Shown here: positions 1-13,066 of the stretch, in pieces
Layout: each line of letters opens with the position of its first letter
Numbering within the stretch: position 1 is the stretch's first letter
Assembly: GCA_905250885.1 (NCBI GenBank)
Contig: CAJNOQ010000141.1
Location: 1-64,000 of the forward strand
Origin: Didymodactylos carnosus
Lineage: Eukaryota; Rotifera; Eurotatoria; Philodinida; Philodinidae
DNA length: 64,000 bases
Direction: 5' to 3'
The notes under the pieces: model-generated
What the model was told of the DNA's origin: nothing
Seen by the model: the letters and a program-made list of their open reading frames with translations, nothing else
The model's database searches: none
Program-made: the position numbers and the translations under genes

Positions 1-1
1 A

Positions 2-103
2 AACTGGGTCTTCAAGAAACATTGGGAAAAATGCTTTATGCCACTAGAATCAGCTCGTCGAGCTCTATCGATTGGGGTACCTCTCGTTAGCATCTGTGAT
101 TAA
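2..103 (+). other. possible coding tail at the window edge
   Basis: One plus-strand frame is open from the first bases to a TAA near 103. It reads about 33 residues, beginning NWVFKKHWEKCFMPLESARR, with a mixed, protein-like composition. It could be the last exon of a gene that begins before the window. There is too little to assign a family, and an open stretch this short can arise by chance. The bases from 104 to about 560 show nothing I can support. Confidence 0.2.
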
Positions 104-568
104 CACTTGGGATAGTTCCCTCGTCAGATATCTCAATTTTATTGAGACCTATGACGGATTGATGTTGGACGCATTTTATCAGACACATTGACACATTAAG
201 GCTTTGGCACACCAACGATGTATTTTGAAAAACGTATTAAAACTTTCAAGATACATTTTTGAAGTACCTATATAAAGTGATGTTTCCGTCTATAGATTGA
301 ACTTCAAATACTGTTGTCTTATAATATGACAGTACAGCAATGTAGATTGAGTTTTTTTCTTCTATAGTAATAGTCCAGAGAAGGTAAACACGCACTGTAT
401 CATATCGCGATTGGTTTCTCTTAGATAAATCACGAAGATACCATAAGACATTTTCAATTGTCTTAAGACACCCATTTTTACGGTGTGATTTTTGTACGTC
501 TTATGCAAGTTCTTAATCTGTACCGTCAAATATATAAACCCTCTCTCTTATCGTCCTGCGAGATATTA

Positions 569-1837
569 GACGGTATCGTGTTTTGATGATGACACTGTTC
601 GCCACGTATTTCAACTGCCTCGAGAAAATTATTCGTATTGGCATACTTCTGATCATCGCCCTCACAGCGTACCTCCACGCTATGATGCACGGTATACAGT
701 TCCTCTAACTACTCCCTACAACTTGTCAACACAACCACGAAAAAATATCCTGAAAGCGGGCGCTCCTATCGAGATTAAAGGTACATTTATTTAGTTTGAA
801 CCTAACTGCAGTGAAATATATAGAAATTTCATCTGGTTGCATCTAGATTGAATCTAGCTTTAATTGACTGTAGCCAGATACTGCTGGTTAATCGAGCAAT
901 GAATTAATAAATTGTCTAATGAGTCGGTCGATGCAGCGTCCGCTTCAACTAGAACACAATTTCAATCAGCACGAAGCTAGATAAATTTATCTTTTAATCT
1001 AACTAATCTAACTGTAGGTGGAAGCGGCAGCTACTTCTGTAGTTAGATTTTCTCGCTTAATTAATTTTACTGTTAAGCGATCAGTAAGTATGTGATAAGA
1101 AGCCCAAGCAATTGATAGAAATTGAGCGAAAGAATTCTAAGCCTGTTTAGCGTTTTGTTTACAGCTCTGGTTAATGAATGATTAGTAAAGCGATCGATAA
1201 TCATCATCAAAGATTTTCCGCTACAACGACGATGTTAGCCTACTCGAAACCGACAAGACTCTCTAATACTTGTTAAAACCCTGAACCAATATCGAGAGTC
1301 GCAAGACAAAGATCTTCCTTTGTCTAGAGAGATCGTGACGACATTCGACAATCCTTGCACATAGGTCACAATACCATTGCACTTTTCTACGTTTTTAATT
1401 TCAGACAAAAATTGCGATGTTTACAAAACGATGAACGAGATATTGAACGTGATTTAGTTCGGTTGAACAAGATTAAAATAAGTACAAGTCCGAGACACAG
1501 TATTGGAGACTTTGCATCGTCAAGCTTACCAAAAATACATTATGATGTTGAAAAATCTTCTATATCTGAAGCTGTTAACGAATTAACAAGTCGGATACAG
1601 ACAACAAGAACTAGCGAACTAGAACAGAGTCTTTTCTCATCTAAATACCATCAACAACGACATCCACTGGTAGTTCCAGTCAACAATACAACACAAAAAG
1701 AAGCTGAAGTCCGTCCTCGCCTAAGAAGATATAGCTTAATCCAGTTAGCAGAGCTTAAGTCAAAAACGCAATACATCCACAAAATGGATGAACAAAAATA
1801 TGAAATTAATCAAAAACTAAAAAAATTTTTAGATTAA
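569..1837 (+). CDS. 3' part of an unrecognised gene, splicing unresolved
   Basis: Three coding-like pieces lie in order. The first (about 569-780) follows an AG acceptor, runs DDDTVRHVFQLPRENYSYWH onward and ends at a donor-like GGTACAT. The second (about 1239-1334) reads PTRNRQDSLILVKTLNQYRE. The third (1405-1837) follows a good TTTCAG acceptor, holds about 144 codons and stops at TAA. The last piece is charged, rich in Lys, Glu and Gln, and likely helical or coiled coil near its end (LIQLAELKSKTQYIHKMDEQ). The frames of the three pieces do not join with the visible donors, so I may have missed an exon, or the gene is decayed. I do not recognise the protein. The last exon is the best supported piece. 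Confidence 0.4.
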
Positions 1838-4386
1838 TTGAGACCAATATAATACTCAATTCTTGACAACGAGTGGAATAGAAAAAACCGCCCTCAAACA
1901 CGAAAAATTTGAATAAGTTTTTATTTTGATATAAGAAACAAAAACAAAAGCCAACTTTTTGCTGCTTTGTTTCGAATTTCAAGAAATCAATCTTTGTATC
2001 GTATGGTTTGATTTAAACAAATTTTAATACACACGTTGAAAAGCAGCATTTCTAAAAGTAAACAAAACCTTATTTAAATGCATTTTGATACTTTTACAAT
2101 CGTTGAGAAAAGACTTCCATCTTTATTGTTAAAAAAAATTAATTTTCTGCCATTTAAAGCGTGACAGAATTATTCGTTTCGTTTTTTTACTTTCACATTA
2201 TGAGATAAAACACTCAATACATTCTTTTTGTAGATAAATTCATCGGACTATCTTCTGCAACAAAAAAAAAATGAACAGCTTTAATGGATGGATGATAGCA
2301 CTTTCGTCACGTTAGTTTTCGTCACATAGAAAAAATAACTTTCGTCACGAAAGTGTATGGCATTTTTGAGGGAGTACCACCTCACACTTCGGTCACAAAA
2401 GTGGTGAACTTTCGCAACCAACTGTGTAACATACCTACAACTATCGTCACATTCCATCGCGAACTTTCATCACTACCCAAAAAGAACTTTCGTCATGCTA
2501 ATAATATAACGGCAAATAAAGAGTTATAACGTGTGACGAAAGTTCATGTACTCCAACCCGGCCCAAATCAATATCTTATACGTTGGCGCGAACCCGATCC
2601 GATCCGAACGTACCCGAAAATTTTGCAACTGTGATCCTAACTAGGCCCGAAACAAGAAAATGTTTTCGTACACATTCGCAAAGAAACACTTCTTTCCTAT
2701 AGAAAAGTTATCTTAGTCAGATTGTTTTCAAATTTTTCCAAACAAATGATCAGATTCCTTACGGTTTCCGTCATTTTTTCCTTTTATGATTGGAAAAGTT
2801 TGAGTAATTCAGGCAGTTTATTTTTTATTGACCTGAGTTAAATCGAAATGGGTCAACCAAATGTGACCCGAACCCGACCCGACTCGATTCGAATCAATAT
2901 CTTTTACGTGGCCCGAACCTAACGCGACCGAACTCGACCCGACCTGTTTCAGTCTCTGATGTGCACAAGAATGCTTTATTTTGCCGCTTTTCTCACGTTA
3001 ATATACTATTCTTATGGACTGTAAAAGAACTGCTTGCATTTGAACTACTCCAGACCGAGCTATCCCAAACGCAATAAATGCTTGATTTTGATACTTTGAC
3101 TTTAGAAAAGGGTTTCAAAAGGGTTTTTTACGCGTTTCGCTAAGAAAATGCAATGTTTGTAAAGGAAGAAGCAAGAAGTCATTATTTTAGTTTGCACTGC
3201 TACACTTGGGGCTAATGAACTTTGCATTACAACCTTGATTTCATCGCAGCCGTTTCATGCAAAGCGTGACGAAAGTGCCGTGTCACCTGTCTAAAAAACC
3301 AGACACTTTCCTCACAAGCAAAAACGCACTTTCATCACAAAAGGGGTTAACTTTCGTAACCACCTTGTAAGCATAACTAAACTTTCGTCACATGCCGAAA
3401 GAACTTTTGTCCCTGAAAACAGATCTTTCGTCATGTGACGAAAGTTCAGCGTTATTCGATGACGAAAGGGTATGATGACGAAAGTGCTGTGAAACTAATC
3501 GATTCAGAAGAGAAAGATCGGAAATACAAAGAGGATACTTTCTTCTGTTACATCGGTTATACATACATTACTTTAGGTCTCAAGGGGATAAAGCACCACT
3601 ACACTACAATGGATTTTCTTCCACATATCCACTGCATGTAGTGGAAATATTTAACAATTCTCCAGAGTGGTAATAAAATATTTCTAATCGACTACATTAA
3701 TGATAATGGCTTGTTGTGTCGGTTTTTCCGTAATATATAATAATCTATTGGAAATCGATAAATAGTCATATTATCCATTCTTTAATATTTCTGCACATGT
3801 CTAACGAGAAAGTTTTAAAAAATTAATTTTTTGATAGCTGAGCAACTTATTTATCATATCAGTCCAATAATCTCTAAACTACAAACACGACGATCGGACT
3901 GGATCAGGCAGGTACCAGTAAAAGGACGTCTGCTGTTTGTGATTTCAGTCATTACCAATGAAAACTACAAGATCAATACTGCAGTGGGACTAGTGTAGCG
4001 TAATGGAGTGGCGTTTTTTCCTCTTGTGAGAGACCTTCGTTGATGTTACCCAAGCTCATGGACTATCCTCAGTGTGAACTGTACGCATCAATCAGCGTTT
4101 TCAATTTTTCGTACATCCTACACATCCTAAAAATTTAGTAAACTAGTTTTTTTCATTTTTTAGCAAAAATTTCTATTTCCAAAAATATGCCGAAAAAAAG
4201 TATAAATTTATTTTTTTTGTTATTACAATAAAAAATGCGGATGAGGTACTTCAGCAATATGTTCAAAAAAATTCGAGCAAGTTTCTGTTAAGCATAAAAA
4301 AAAATATAAATAGTATAAATTCCAAATCGACAATGTTTCAAGTAGCCAAATCAAGTTCTATAAAATCGACTTTTATATTTAGTAGA
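1838..4386. other. intergenic region, mostly one repeat element
   Basis: No gene is supported here. The stretch holds the repeat element described at 2298-3488. A short open frame at 3435-3641 lies partly inside that element, has no recognisable features and is best taken as chance. The rest is AT-rich sequence without visible structure. Confidence 0.5.
2298..3488. mobile_element. non-autonomous inverted-repeat element with CTTTCGTCAC arrays
   Basis: The segment begins GCACTTTCGTCA and ends with the reverse complement TGACGAAAGTGC, so it has short terminal inverted repeats. TA precedes the left end; TG follows the right end. Two arrays sit inside (about 2298-2545 and 3266-3488), each holding eight to ten degenerate copies of CTTTCGTCAC or its complement in both orientations. 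Between them are two CpG-containing tracts made of CCCGAACCCGA-type words (about 2588-2640 and 2865-2950), both preceded by AATCAATATCTT. No protein is encoded. It looks like a non-autonomous DNA element or foldback repeat; the family is unknown. Confidence 0.55.
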
Positions 4387-5857
4387 TCATATTACAAAGT
4401 TTTGTCGGTTTCGACAATTTCTGTGGATTTCATCATATTTATCCAAATAGTAATTGCTTTTCTCTACCATTCGTTTTAAGATGACTCTGAAAAATAAAAA
4501 ATTGAATATTTACATCATTAAATCTAAAAATTAGATTATTACCTTGTTAAATCATTTCCCTCAATGTCTAAGCATCGGATCATTGAATAATCCCCACTTG
4601 TATAAGAGTAAATACAGTGTTGATCATTGCAGGGTAAATTGTAGATGCTAATCCATCGACATTCCTGTAATAGAAATTCTGATATATTCTTAACTATTAG
4701 AGAAATAAAAGACATTGTACCATTATTTCACCCTTCAATGGACAGGTCTGCACATCTTCTATTGAATGTATTTTGATTATATAGTAATAATGTATTCTAT
4801 TATATTTGGTCAGCTTTCGCTCAATAACGTCACCATCCGGTACGAGGCATGTAAAAGCAGAAACTCCACATTCTTCGATATACTATAAAAAATATGCGTA
4901 GTAATAATACAAACGAATACAAACACTATATCCTTACTTCTCTTATCGCGCAGTCTAATAATGTTTCGTATCGATTTAGTTTTCCTTTCGCATATCCAAA
5001 ATGGGGAATGTTATCTCTGTAATGGACAATAATTTGTACCTAAATCAACAGGCAAACAGTAGAATTTTTAAAATTATCAACATCATACCTTTTCATCACT
5101 TATTGACACTGGAATAATTCCAGCTCTAGGCATTTCTCGTACACATTGTTTCCATGTTGACCATATTCTTTTAGCAGTGTCTGTCATTCTATTGACTTGC
5201 CATTGATTATCATCATATTCATTTTCGTCTGTCATTAAAATTTTGCTTTCATCGTCTGAAACATAGTAGCCATTATGAGCTATTTTGAATTCGAACACAC
5301 ACATTTCAGACATACTTTCCTTAGTTTGTTTAAGAATATATTCTTGCCCTTCGTCAAGCAATTTCCCTAAATCTGAACGAAAAACAAAAGCTAAAACAGG
5401 TAAATTGCAAGTTAATATTCTACTAACGTCTAATCGCGTATGCCCTCAATTGCTTTTTCTCTTTCTTGATCCTCATTGCAAATGATTCTCCCACGTTATT
5501 ACAGATGTTTGATTTGTAAAAATCGTCACTTATGCGGAAGAGCTTATTGATAATTTCATTGCATACAGATTCACTTAATGTTTTCAAATTCGGATATGTT
5601 TTGTCTTCGGGTAGCCACATTTCAATATAGTTTCTAACTAAGCTAAACATGCAATGAAATAGATTTTCAAATCCCTACTCCTAAAAAAATTAAATCGTTA
5701 CTTTTTAATAATTTCTTTATAGCGCCCTGGCAAGTCGTATGGCGCAGAAATGTTCAAGTCTGATCTAGAAGTAGAAAATTAGAAGCAGTTATTATCTCCT
5801 CAAAAATATAATATCCGTCAGTATAACTTACGTATCTTCATTAAATGCTTCACTCAT
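4387..5857 (-). CDS. Nudix hydrolase, Dcp2-like (mRNA decapping family)
   Basis: Eight exons can be read on the minus strand: 5832-5857, 5702-5764, about 5428-5674, 5089-5372, 4938-5039, 4721-4882, 4543-4664 and 4387-4486. Counting from the ATG at 5650, the protein has about 330 residues. Residues 188-210 form a complete Nudix box, starting GKLNRYETLL and ending REYIEECGV, with the metal-binding glutamates (E203, E206, E207) kept. The context resembles Dcp2: WKQ...MPRAGII before the box, GYAKGK where Dcp2 has GFPKGK, and ECRWISIYNLPC where human has a W-F-S-I-E-K-L-P-C run. Dcp2 removes the mRNA 5' cap in the cytoplasm. The N-terminal half does not clearly match the Dcp2 regulatory domain, and the long Dcp2 tail is missing. 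Exons 2 and 3 are only about 25 bp apart and do not join in phase, so the N-terminus is uncertain. Exons 3-8 join cleanly. Confidence 0.75.
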
Positions 5858-8800
5858 CTTAGATTGTTAATCTAAATAGACATCAACAAAAATTCAATAG
5901 AAAAAGCCGAAGAAAATAAACCAGTATATACAGAGTATGAAACTGCTAAAAAAATGTATACTTTAGATTTCTACGAAAAGAAAAATTGACTATTGTATAT
6001 GAGTGATTGTGGTTAATTTGGTACTATTTTAGTTTTAATTTCGGTACCATAAATTGGTAGTAAGTGCTTACTAGTCTTAGAAAAAGTTGATCTGCAAACA
6101 CCCTTTTCTTTGTTTCTCTGAATTTAGAAAACACTCGATCTTGCGTCATACATATCTCACACCCAATAGCTTTTTTCTTCATAGAAACTATCGGATGCTT
6201 GATTATTTAATGTATTTTGTAAAAAAATAAAAATGAAAACATGACAAAAGAATAATAAGCTTTCCACTGACAAAATTCTTGAAAATAAAATTTGTACCTT
6301 TGTATTTCCATTTAAAAAAATTTACATGTACTATAACATCTAGATCATTTGAGAGTTTCTTTCCCGTTAAAACACCATTTTTATCAGCTATTATTTCAAT
6401 CCTTTTTTAAACTACTATATAGCAAATCATGCATGCTATTAGATTCTCCATATTTTAAAACCTTTATACTAAAAATTTAGATTCATTTAAGTAACTTTTC
6501 ATGAAAGTACAAGAAAAATGTAGTGACGAGACATTTAGTGGTATTTTTTAAATTTCTCTTATAAAGTAATTCTAATCGTTCATATTTTTACTTAATTATC
6601 TACATCCCAAACTATATGTATGGTAAATAAAGAACGTCTTTCTCATCATTAGAAGAGATAGCGTATAGAGTAGGTAGGTACAGGACAAACTTCGATCAAC
6701 AAAATGAAAATCAAAGTGCTTACAAGGTCTCTAGAGTGCCTAGTTAGTGACAGGACAATTTAAATGAACTTTTCTGAACCACGCATTTGAAATTAACGTC
6801 TACAAAAATGAAACAAGTGAAAAGACAGATCATAGTATAAACGAATAGAGCCAACAAAATGCTATAAGAAACAAAAAAAACCTATGTAATTCTACAGCAA
6901 AAGACTGAAGAAAAAATAATTTTATGAAAGAGAACACGTGAGAGTCACCATGAAAATAACGACAAAAAACATATGATTATGTTTACTGTACATCAACGGT
7001 TATGAATATGAAAGAGACATTAGCGATGAATAGAGGCATGATATCATAGAATATGTATAAAAAATTTGGAAGAGTTTCATTAAGTTTAAAGGGAGAATGG
7101 GTTGAGGCCAGAACGTCAATGAAACGGTACCAGATTCACCAGAATCACTCATATATATATATATATATATAAAAGAATTATCTGTAAATGTGACTGGAGC
7201 GAAAAGAAGAAGAGAGAGAACAGATAATCGGGAATATCTAAAACAAAAAAAAAATATATATTCTCAATGTTTTATCAAGTGAATATTCCATTCAAGAAAC
7301 GTGTTATATTAAAAAAAGTATTTTTGTACTTAGAATAAAGTACGAAACGTCTCAAAATGCTTAAAGCAGTGTCTATTGTTCTCATCTTCACTTACGAAAA
7401 GGATTCGATGAAAATAAAAGATATAAGAAATTAATCAATCAACAAAATTCTATTCTATTTCTTGTAAAGACTATATCATTATGGATAAACAAGTAGTAAA
7501 AGAACAGTTAGAATGAAAGAACACCAACGTGATATACAAAAAATTCAAAAGTCGTCAAGTGTAGCCCAACATGTTATAAAAACATAGCACTCATCTGACT
7601 TTGATAAACTGGAGATTTTAGCTTTAGAGACGAACTGGACAAGACGAGTTATTAAAGAGAGTCTATTTATACATTCTACTTACGGAAAATTTCTAAATGA
7701 TCTTAGCAGTCATCGCTAACTCGAAAATTATTAAAATAAATATTATGAATTTCGAATAAATCTAAAATATGCATTTTGTAGTAGTTTTATGCTCTATATA
7801 TACTGAAAATCAACAAGTCACATAAATGTGTATTTTTTAAATAAAACACTCCATTAAAAAGCAATAAACTACATACCTAGTAATTTTTAAGTTCTAGTAA
7901 TTGTAAAACCGTAATTCGTATCTTTTTATACGACTAGATCGATAGAAAAATTTTAACGATCAACGATCTATCATGAGTCATTGCCAGTTGGAAAAAACCA
8001 GTGAATATGAATTTTTACCTATGACTCTTCTCAAGTGACACTGTAAAAACAAGAAAAATTAGAAGAGTTTTTAATAGAAGAAAAGTAAAAAGTAATGATG
8101 TTCAATAATAATCTATATAAACTATACATACAACCTCCTCTTTTGTGAAGTGGCGGGTTTACCTGGTACGAGAAATCTATTAAAACTAATTGGATCAACA
8201 AAGTTTTTTTAGGTATAATAAAAGGATAAGAAATCTGATCTTCATATCTGTTTCTTTACTCTTATAAGTGGTTTTAATAGATTATATGTACTGCAGTTAA
8301 CGTTCTGGACAAATAACATGTTAATATTTGTCAAACTACATAGAACTATTTTACACCGATTTGTCATATTTGTAGCCAAATGAACATATTTACTCAGTTT
8401 ATACAATACCATGAAAATAAACAAGAATTAGTCATAGAAGTCATAGAAATACAAACTTCAAAAATTGTGTTGGAAATATATTTACATCAGTTTGTCAGTA
8501 AAAGTATTGAACATTAAGTATACACGGTTTTATAAATATCCGGATTATATAATGGGCTTGAACCGCGCTTGAATGGAAAAAGTCTTTTATCAGATCAGTG
8601 CAACATAAAATATTTTAGTCTCAATGAAATCCTGCTACACACATATGAATAATCTGTCACTTTGAAATGATTTAAAACAAGTTTATTACAGATTTTTTCT
8701 AGCTTTTTGCTTTCTTTGTATACAATAATGCGTAATATTTAAACAAGTGACAATAAATTATATTATCCTAATAATTATATTAAGAATTAGCACTAATTCA

Positions 8801-8977
8801 TCGACAATTTATCTATCTGCATTGGAGAAACTCTATATAAGCTTTTTTTATTTTAGTAAAAATCCTCTAGAGAAGAACTGTCAATAATATCAACGAATAT
8901 GAAATTTTTATTTTTGTTAAAAAAAGGACAAAAAGGAAATTGATCAAGGTATAATAAAACAAGAAAAACGTCATATT
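5858..8977. other. intergenic, AT-rich, no gene seen
   Basis: About 3.1 kb with no supported gene. It holds long A/T runs and a TA dinucleotide tract near 7151-7171. The open frame at 8242-8424 (minus) is short and of low complexity. Likely holds the upstream region of the Dcp2-like gene and the 3' flank of PFDN5. Confidence 0.5.
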
Positions 8978-9451
8978 CTATTTTTTTGCTGTTCCTGTTG
9001 CTTGTTGTTGTTGCATTTGTTGTTGTAACGACATTTGTATAACATTATGAATTTGTTGACGAGTTAATAATTTTTCATATAAAACTTTTTGTAATTTTTC
9101 AACTTCAATTTGAATATAATCATGTTTACGTTTAAAATATTCGTACGCTTTTTTTGGTCTCATTTCAATAAAATATCCAGTACCAATATCAACAAGAAGA
9201 TGTTCATTATCTGACAAACGTCCAGGAACATACATGGACGATGACAATGGGATCAATGTATCTTGATCAGTTTTTGGTAATTTTGTACTAGCCAACATGG
9301 ATTCACCAAAACCTTCTTGAGCATATTGTAAACGTTGTATCGATGATTGTAGCATTTCGATTTCAGAATTAATTTGTTTTTGTACTTGTTCAATGTTTAA
9401 TGAAACATTTTCACTAGAATCATTAGCCGTTGTAGCTGCTGGTGTTGACAT
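8978..9451 (-). CDS. PFDN5: prefoldin subunit 5
   Basis: An uninterrupted frame of 157 aa, close to the roughly 154 aa of human PFDN5. It has the alpha-prefoldin layout. An N-terminal helix (about residues 18-50) is followed by the hairpin motif VPGRLSDNEHLLVDIGTGYF (about 75-94), then a second long helix with FKRKHDYIQIEVEKLQ and a Gln-rich end. PFDN5 is one of the two alpha-type subunits of the hexameric prefoldin complex, which passes unfolded actin and tubulin to the CCT chaperonin in the cytoplasm. The ATG lies 15 bases after a T-rich AG on the minus strand (9467-9468), probably a trans-splice site. It lies 279 bp downstream of MRPS7 on the same strand. Confidence 0.95.
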   Translation of the reverse strand: MSTPAATTANDSSENVSLNIEQVQKQINSEIEMLQSSIQRLQYAQEGFGESMLASTKLPKTDQDTLIPLSSSMYVPGRLSDNEHLLVDIGTGYFIEMRPKKAYEYFKRKHDYIQIEVEKLQKVLYEKLLTRQQIHNVIQMSLQQQMQQQQATGTAKK

Positions 9452-9480
9452 TGTTTTGATCTATAACTAAAAAAAAAAAT
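9452..9480 (-). other. probable trans-splice acceptor of PFDN5
   Basis: On the minus strand a run of about twelve T is followed by AG and, 15 bases later, the PFDN5 ATG. It looks like a strong 3' splice site, but no upstream exon is visible. Spliced-leader addition is the simplest reading; a short unseen cis-spliced 5' exon is the alternative. Confidence 0.5.
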
Positions 9481-9730
9481 GAATCTTAAAGTAACAAAAG
9501 AAAGATCATAATCAGGATGCTGAAAAATAGTAACATATGATACTTGCAAAAATAATAGACTAGACGATTTCAAAACAAATGCAAAGAATAGAGAGAAAAT
9601 TGACCTACATAAGAATGAAAATGAAAATTTTGAGAAAAAACAATCGAAAACTCGAAAATAGTTTTTTTTATTCTATATAACAATAAGAAAAAAAGAAAGT
9701 AACAAACAGATTTATACACTAAAACTTCTA

Positions 9731-10544
9731 CTATTTCGTCCATTTAAAATGTGCATAGGCTCGGTTTAACTCTGCATTTCTATGTATCTCTTGTTTTTTC
9801 TTAATTGTTCGTCCTTTACCATCGGCCGCATCCATCAACTCTTTTGCAAACAATGTCCAAAAACGTTGATCATGCGGTCGTGCATCATTCGTCGTTTCAA
9901 TCAATAATTTGATTGCCGTCCAAATTCCACGAATCTCTTTCATTGGAACTGGTATAGTATAAAGTGTGCCACCTTTCGACACTTTGGTAAGACCTAAAAC
10001 AAGAACAAATGTAAATACTCGAAAAACTGTTTAAAAATTTTGAAAATACTACTTTTTACGTACGTATTACGGGTGTAACATTTTTAATTGCTTTTTGTAG
10101 TGTTTTCACAGGATTACATTCAATTTCGAGTTGTTCATCTTTCGTTTGCGCTCTATTATATTTTCCAACATTTATCAATTTAATGACACGAAATGTTTTT
10201 CGAATTAATTCTTCAGTCAATTCTCGATTTCCATTTCTCATAAGCATGCCTATTAGGCGACTAGTGGTGGGATCATGAAAACATGAGTATGATTGATAAG
10301 TGGGTATGACTGGTAATACAGGTTTAAAATGACGTTCATCAAGATCATCAATGGTTAATAATTCTTCACGTGACATAATCGGGCTTTTGTGTAACGCATA
10401 TTTATCCCACCATGTTGAATTTGGTTGACCATGATAACCGGTCTGAGAAGCGGTCAAATGGTTTATGGTTAAATGAAATGAACGAGATATAACTGATTTA
10501 GACAGGCACGGTTTTAGACTCAACTGACATGAATATACTAACAT
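9731..10544 (-). CDS. MRPS7: mitochondrial ribosomal protein S7 (uS7m)
   Basis: Two exons, 10064-10544 and 9731-9993, joined by a 70 bp GT-AG intron, encode 247 aa (human MRPS7 has 242). The first about 35 residues are basic and hydroxylated without acidic residues, as in a mitochondrial import signal. The S7 domain follows: NPVKTLQKAIKNVTPVI, then across the splice RLTKVSKGGTLYTIPVPM, and the C-terminal motif ending NRAYAHFKWTK, which matches the family's AEANRAYAHYRW-type end. The protein binds the 3' domain of 12S rRNA in the head of the mitochondrial small subunit. The ATG is 8 bases downstream of a T-rich AG (10553-10554), a probable trans-splice acceptor. Confidence 0.93.
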
Positions 10545-10565
10545 TATTCAATCTAAAAAAAAGTA
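10545..10565 (-). other. probable trans-splice acceptor of MRPS7
   Basis: On the minus strand a run of eight T and AG is followed by an 8-base leader and the MRPS7 ATG. The pattern is the same as at PFDN5 and DNAI7. Confidence 0.5.
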
Positions 10566-12031
10566 AACAAACATTAGGATAGTCTGAATAGAAGGGGAAA
10601 GTAAACATTGTGACATCTAAACAACATAGAAGTGAATCAGATATCAGCTCTAGAATGAAAGAATCAACTGCATCTTAGCACTTTACTTAGTAGCATTTAA
10701 ATGATATTACAAATATCATACAACATTCAATACAAACAAATTCACTCCAAACTAAAGAATTCTAAAAAAAATATATGTTACGTTAATGTGTTTTTTTAAG
10801 GTTTAAAATCACAGTAAGGACACAATCATTGGTTATTTATTACAATTTATTTCAATCAATTCACGTTGACGCATAAAATTTAAACTGTGTGTGTATGTGT
10901 GCACGCAGTGAATGAGAAAAATCGGTTTGAACCACATAATAGATATAGATCGAAAAATTGTCGATGCACTGGAAGACGAAAATGTGTAGACGAAAAAATG
11001 TACGTGTTATTGTTTGAATGTTCACAAAAATTTCTTGCCATTTTACATTGATCAAGCAATAGATAAAAGAAAAAAATTGAAGAACAATACATTAGGTACA
11101 GATTTTGTTCTGGAATAAAAACAAAAATTTCCCGTGTGATCCAGTATTAATATATGTGTATATAATGCATTATAAAAAACAACTGCATGACAAAAGATTA
11201 GAAGCAAATGTTTAAATGTAATTAGTATCTGATGAACTCAGGATGAATGTAAAAAATATATTGACATTAAGTTACGCTGAATGTGTCTTACTAATCAAAT
11301 AACTGTATGGTACTAATCAACCATAATGAAAGACTTTCTAAATTTTTTCTTTTGATAAAAGTTTTTCCGTATGTTTGAATAATAAAAAACAGATGATTAA
11401 TCGTCGACTGTTCTTATGATTACTTCATTTCATTTATAAGTAACATTTAGAACAGGACAAACTACACATGACCATTAAAGTAACTATTTCTTCACACAGG
11501 ATGATTTTTTAATATCCTTTAACACTAAGAAAAGTTAATAAATAGAAAACTTAAGGTTATAATAATACTTTTACACTATTACGCATTATGTATTTTTCTT
11601 TTTCTTAATAATAAATAATGAAAATAAATAAAACATCCAGGAAGGTTATTACAAAAAAAAGAGCAACGACAATAAGAGAATAATATTTTGATTGCACAAC
11701 AAGTAGTAATAGTAATAGCAGAAGAAGAAGCAGAAGAAGCAGAAGAAAAAAGATAGACAGTTTTTCAAGTAGTATATTAATTGGACACAAAAACATAAAA
11801 ACCAACATTAAAAAAACAACAAAACACTTTTAAAGTTGATTAACTCTGTATGTTTTAGTTGAACAGCATTCATAAAATCATTCATTCTCTAAATTGAGAT
11901 CATACAACGAGACAAAAAGAGAAAAAAAAATGGCACGGCAAGAGAAGAATCGTTTTCTTTCTTTACAAATATGAACAGAAAAACGAAAAATAAGAATTTC
12001 CTAAACAAGGCTGAAAGTTACCGTGACATGA
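10566..12031. other. intergenic, no gene seen
   Basis: About 1.5 kb of AT-rich sequence. A purine-rich trinucleotide tract of AGA/AGC units lies at about 11701-11755; it gives a spurious poly-Leu frame on the minus strand. Nothing else stands out. Confidence 0.5.
11701..11755. repeat. AGA/AGC trinucleotide microsatellite
   Basis: Imperfect repeats of three-base purine units (AGA, AGC, AGT), with no coding signal. Confidence 0.7.

Positions 12032-13066
<1,035 letters not shown>

Noticed and set aside
3435-3641. 68-codon plus frame overlapping the end of the 2298 element
   Set aside because: It begins within the repeat array and has no coding features.
11605-11808. Minus frame with a long leucine run
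   Set aside because: Translation of the AGA/AGC microsatellite; not a membrane protein.
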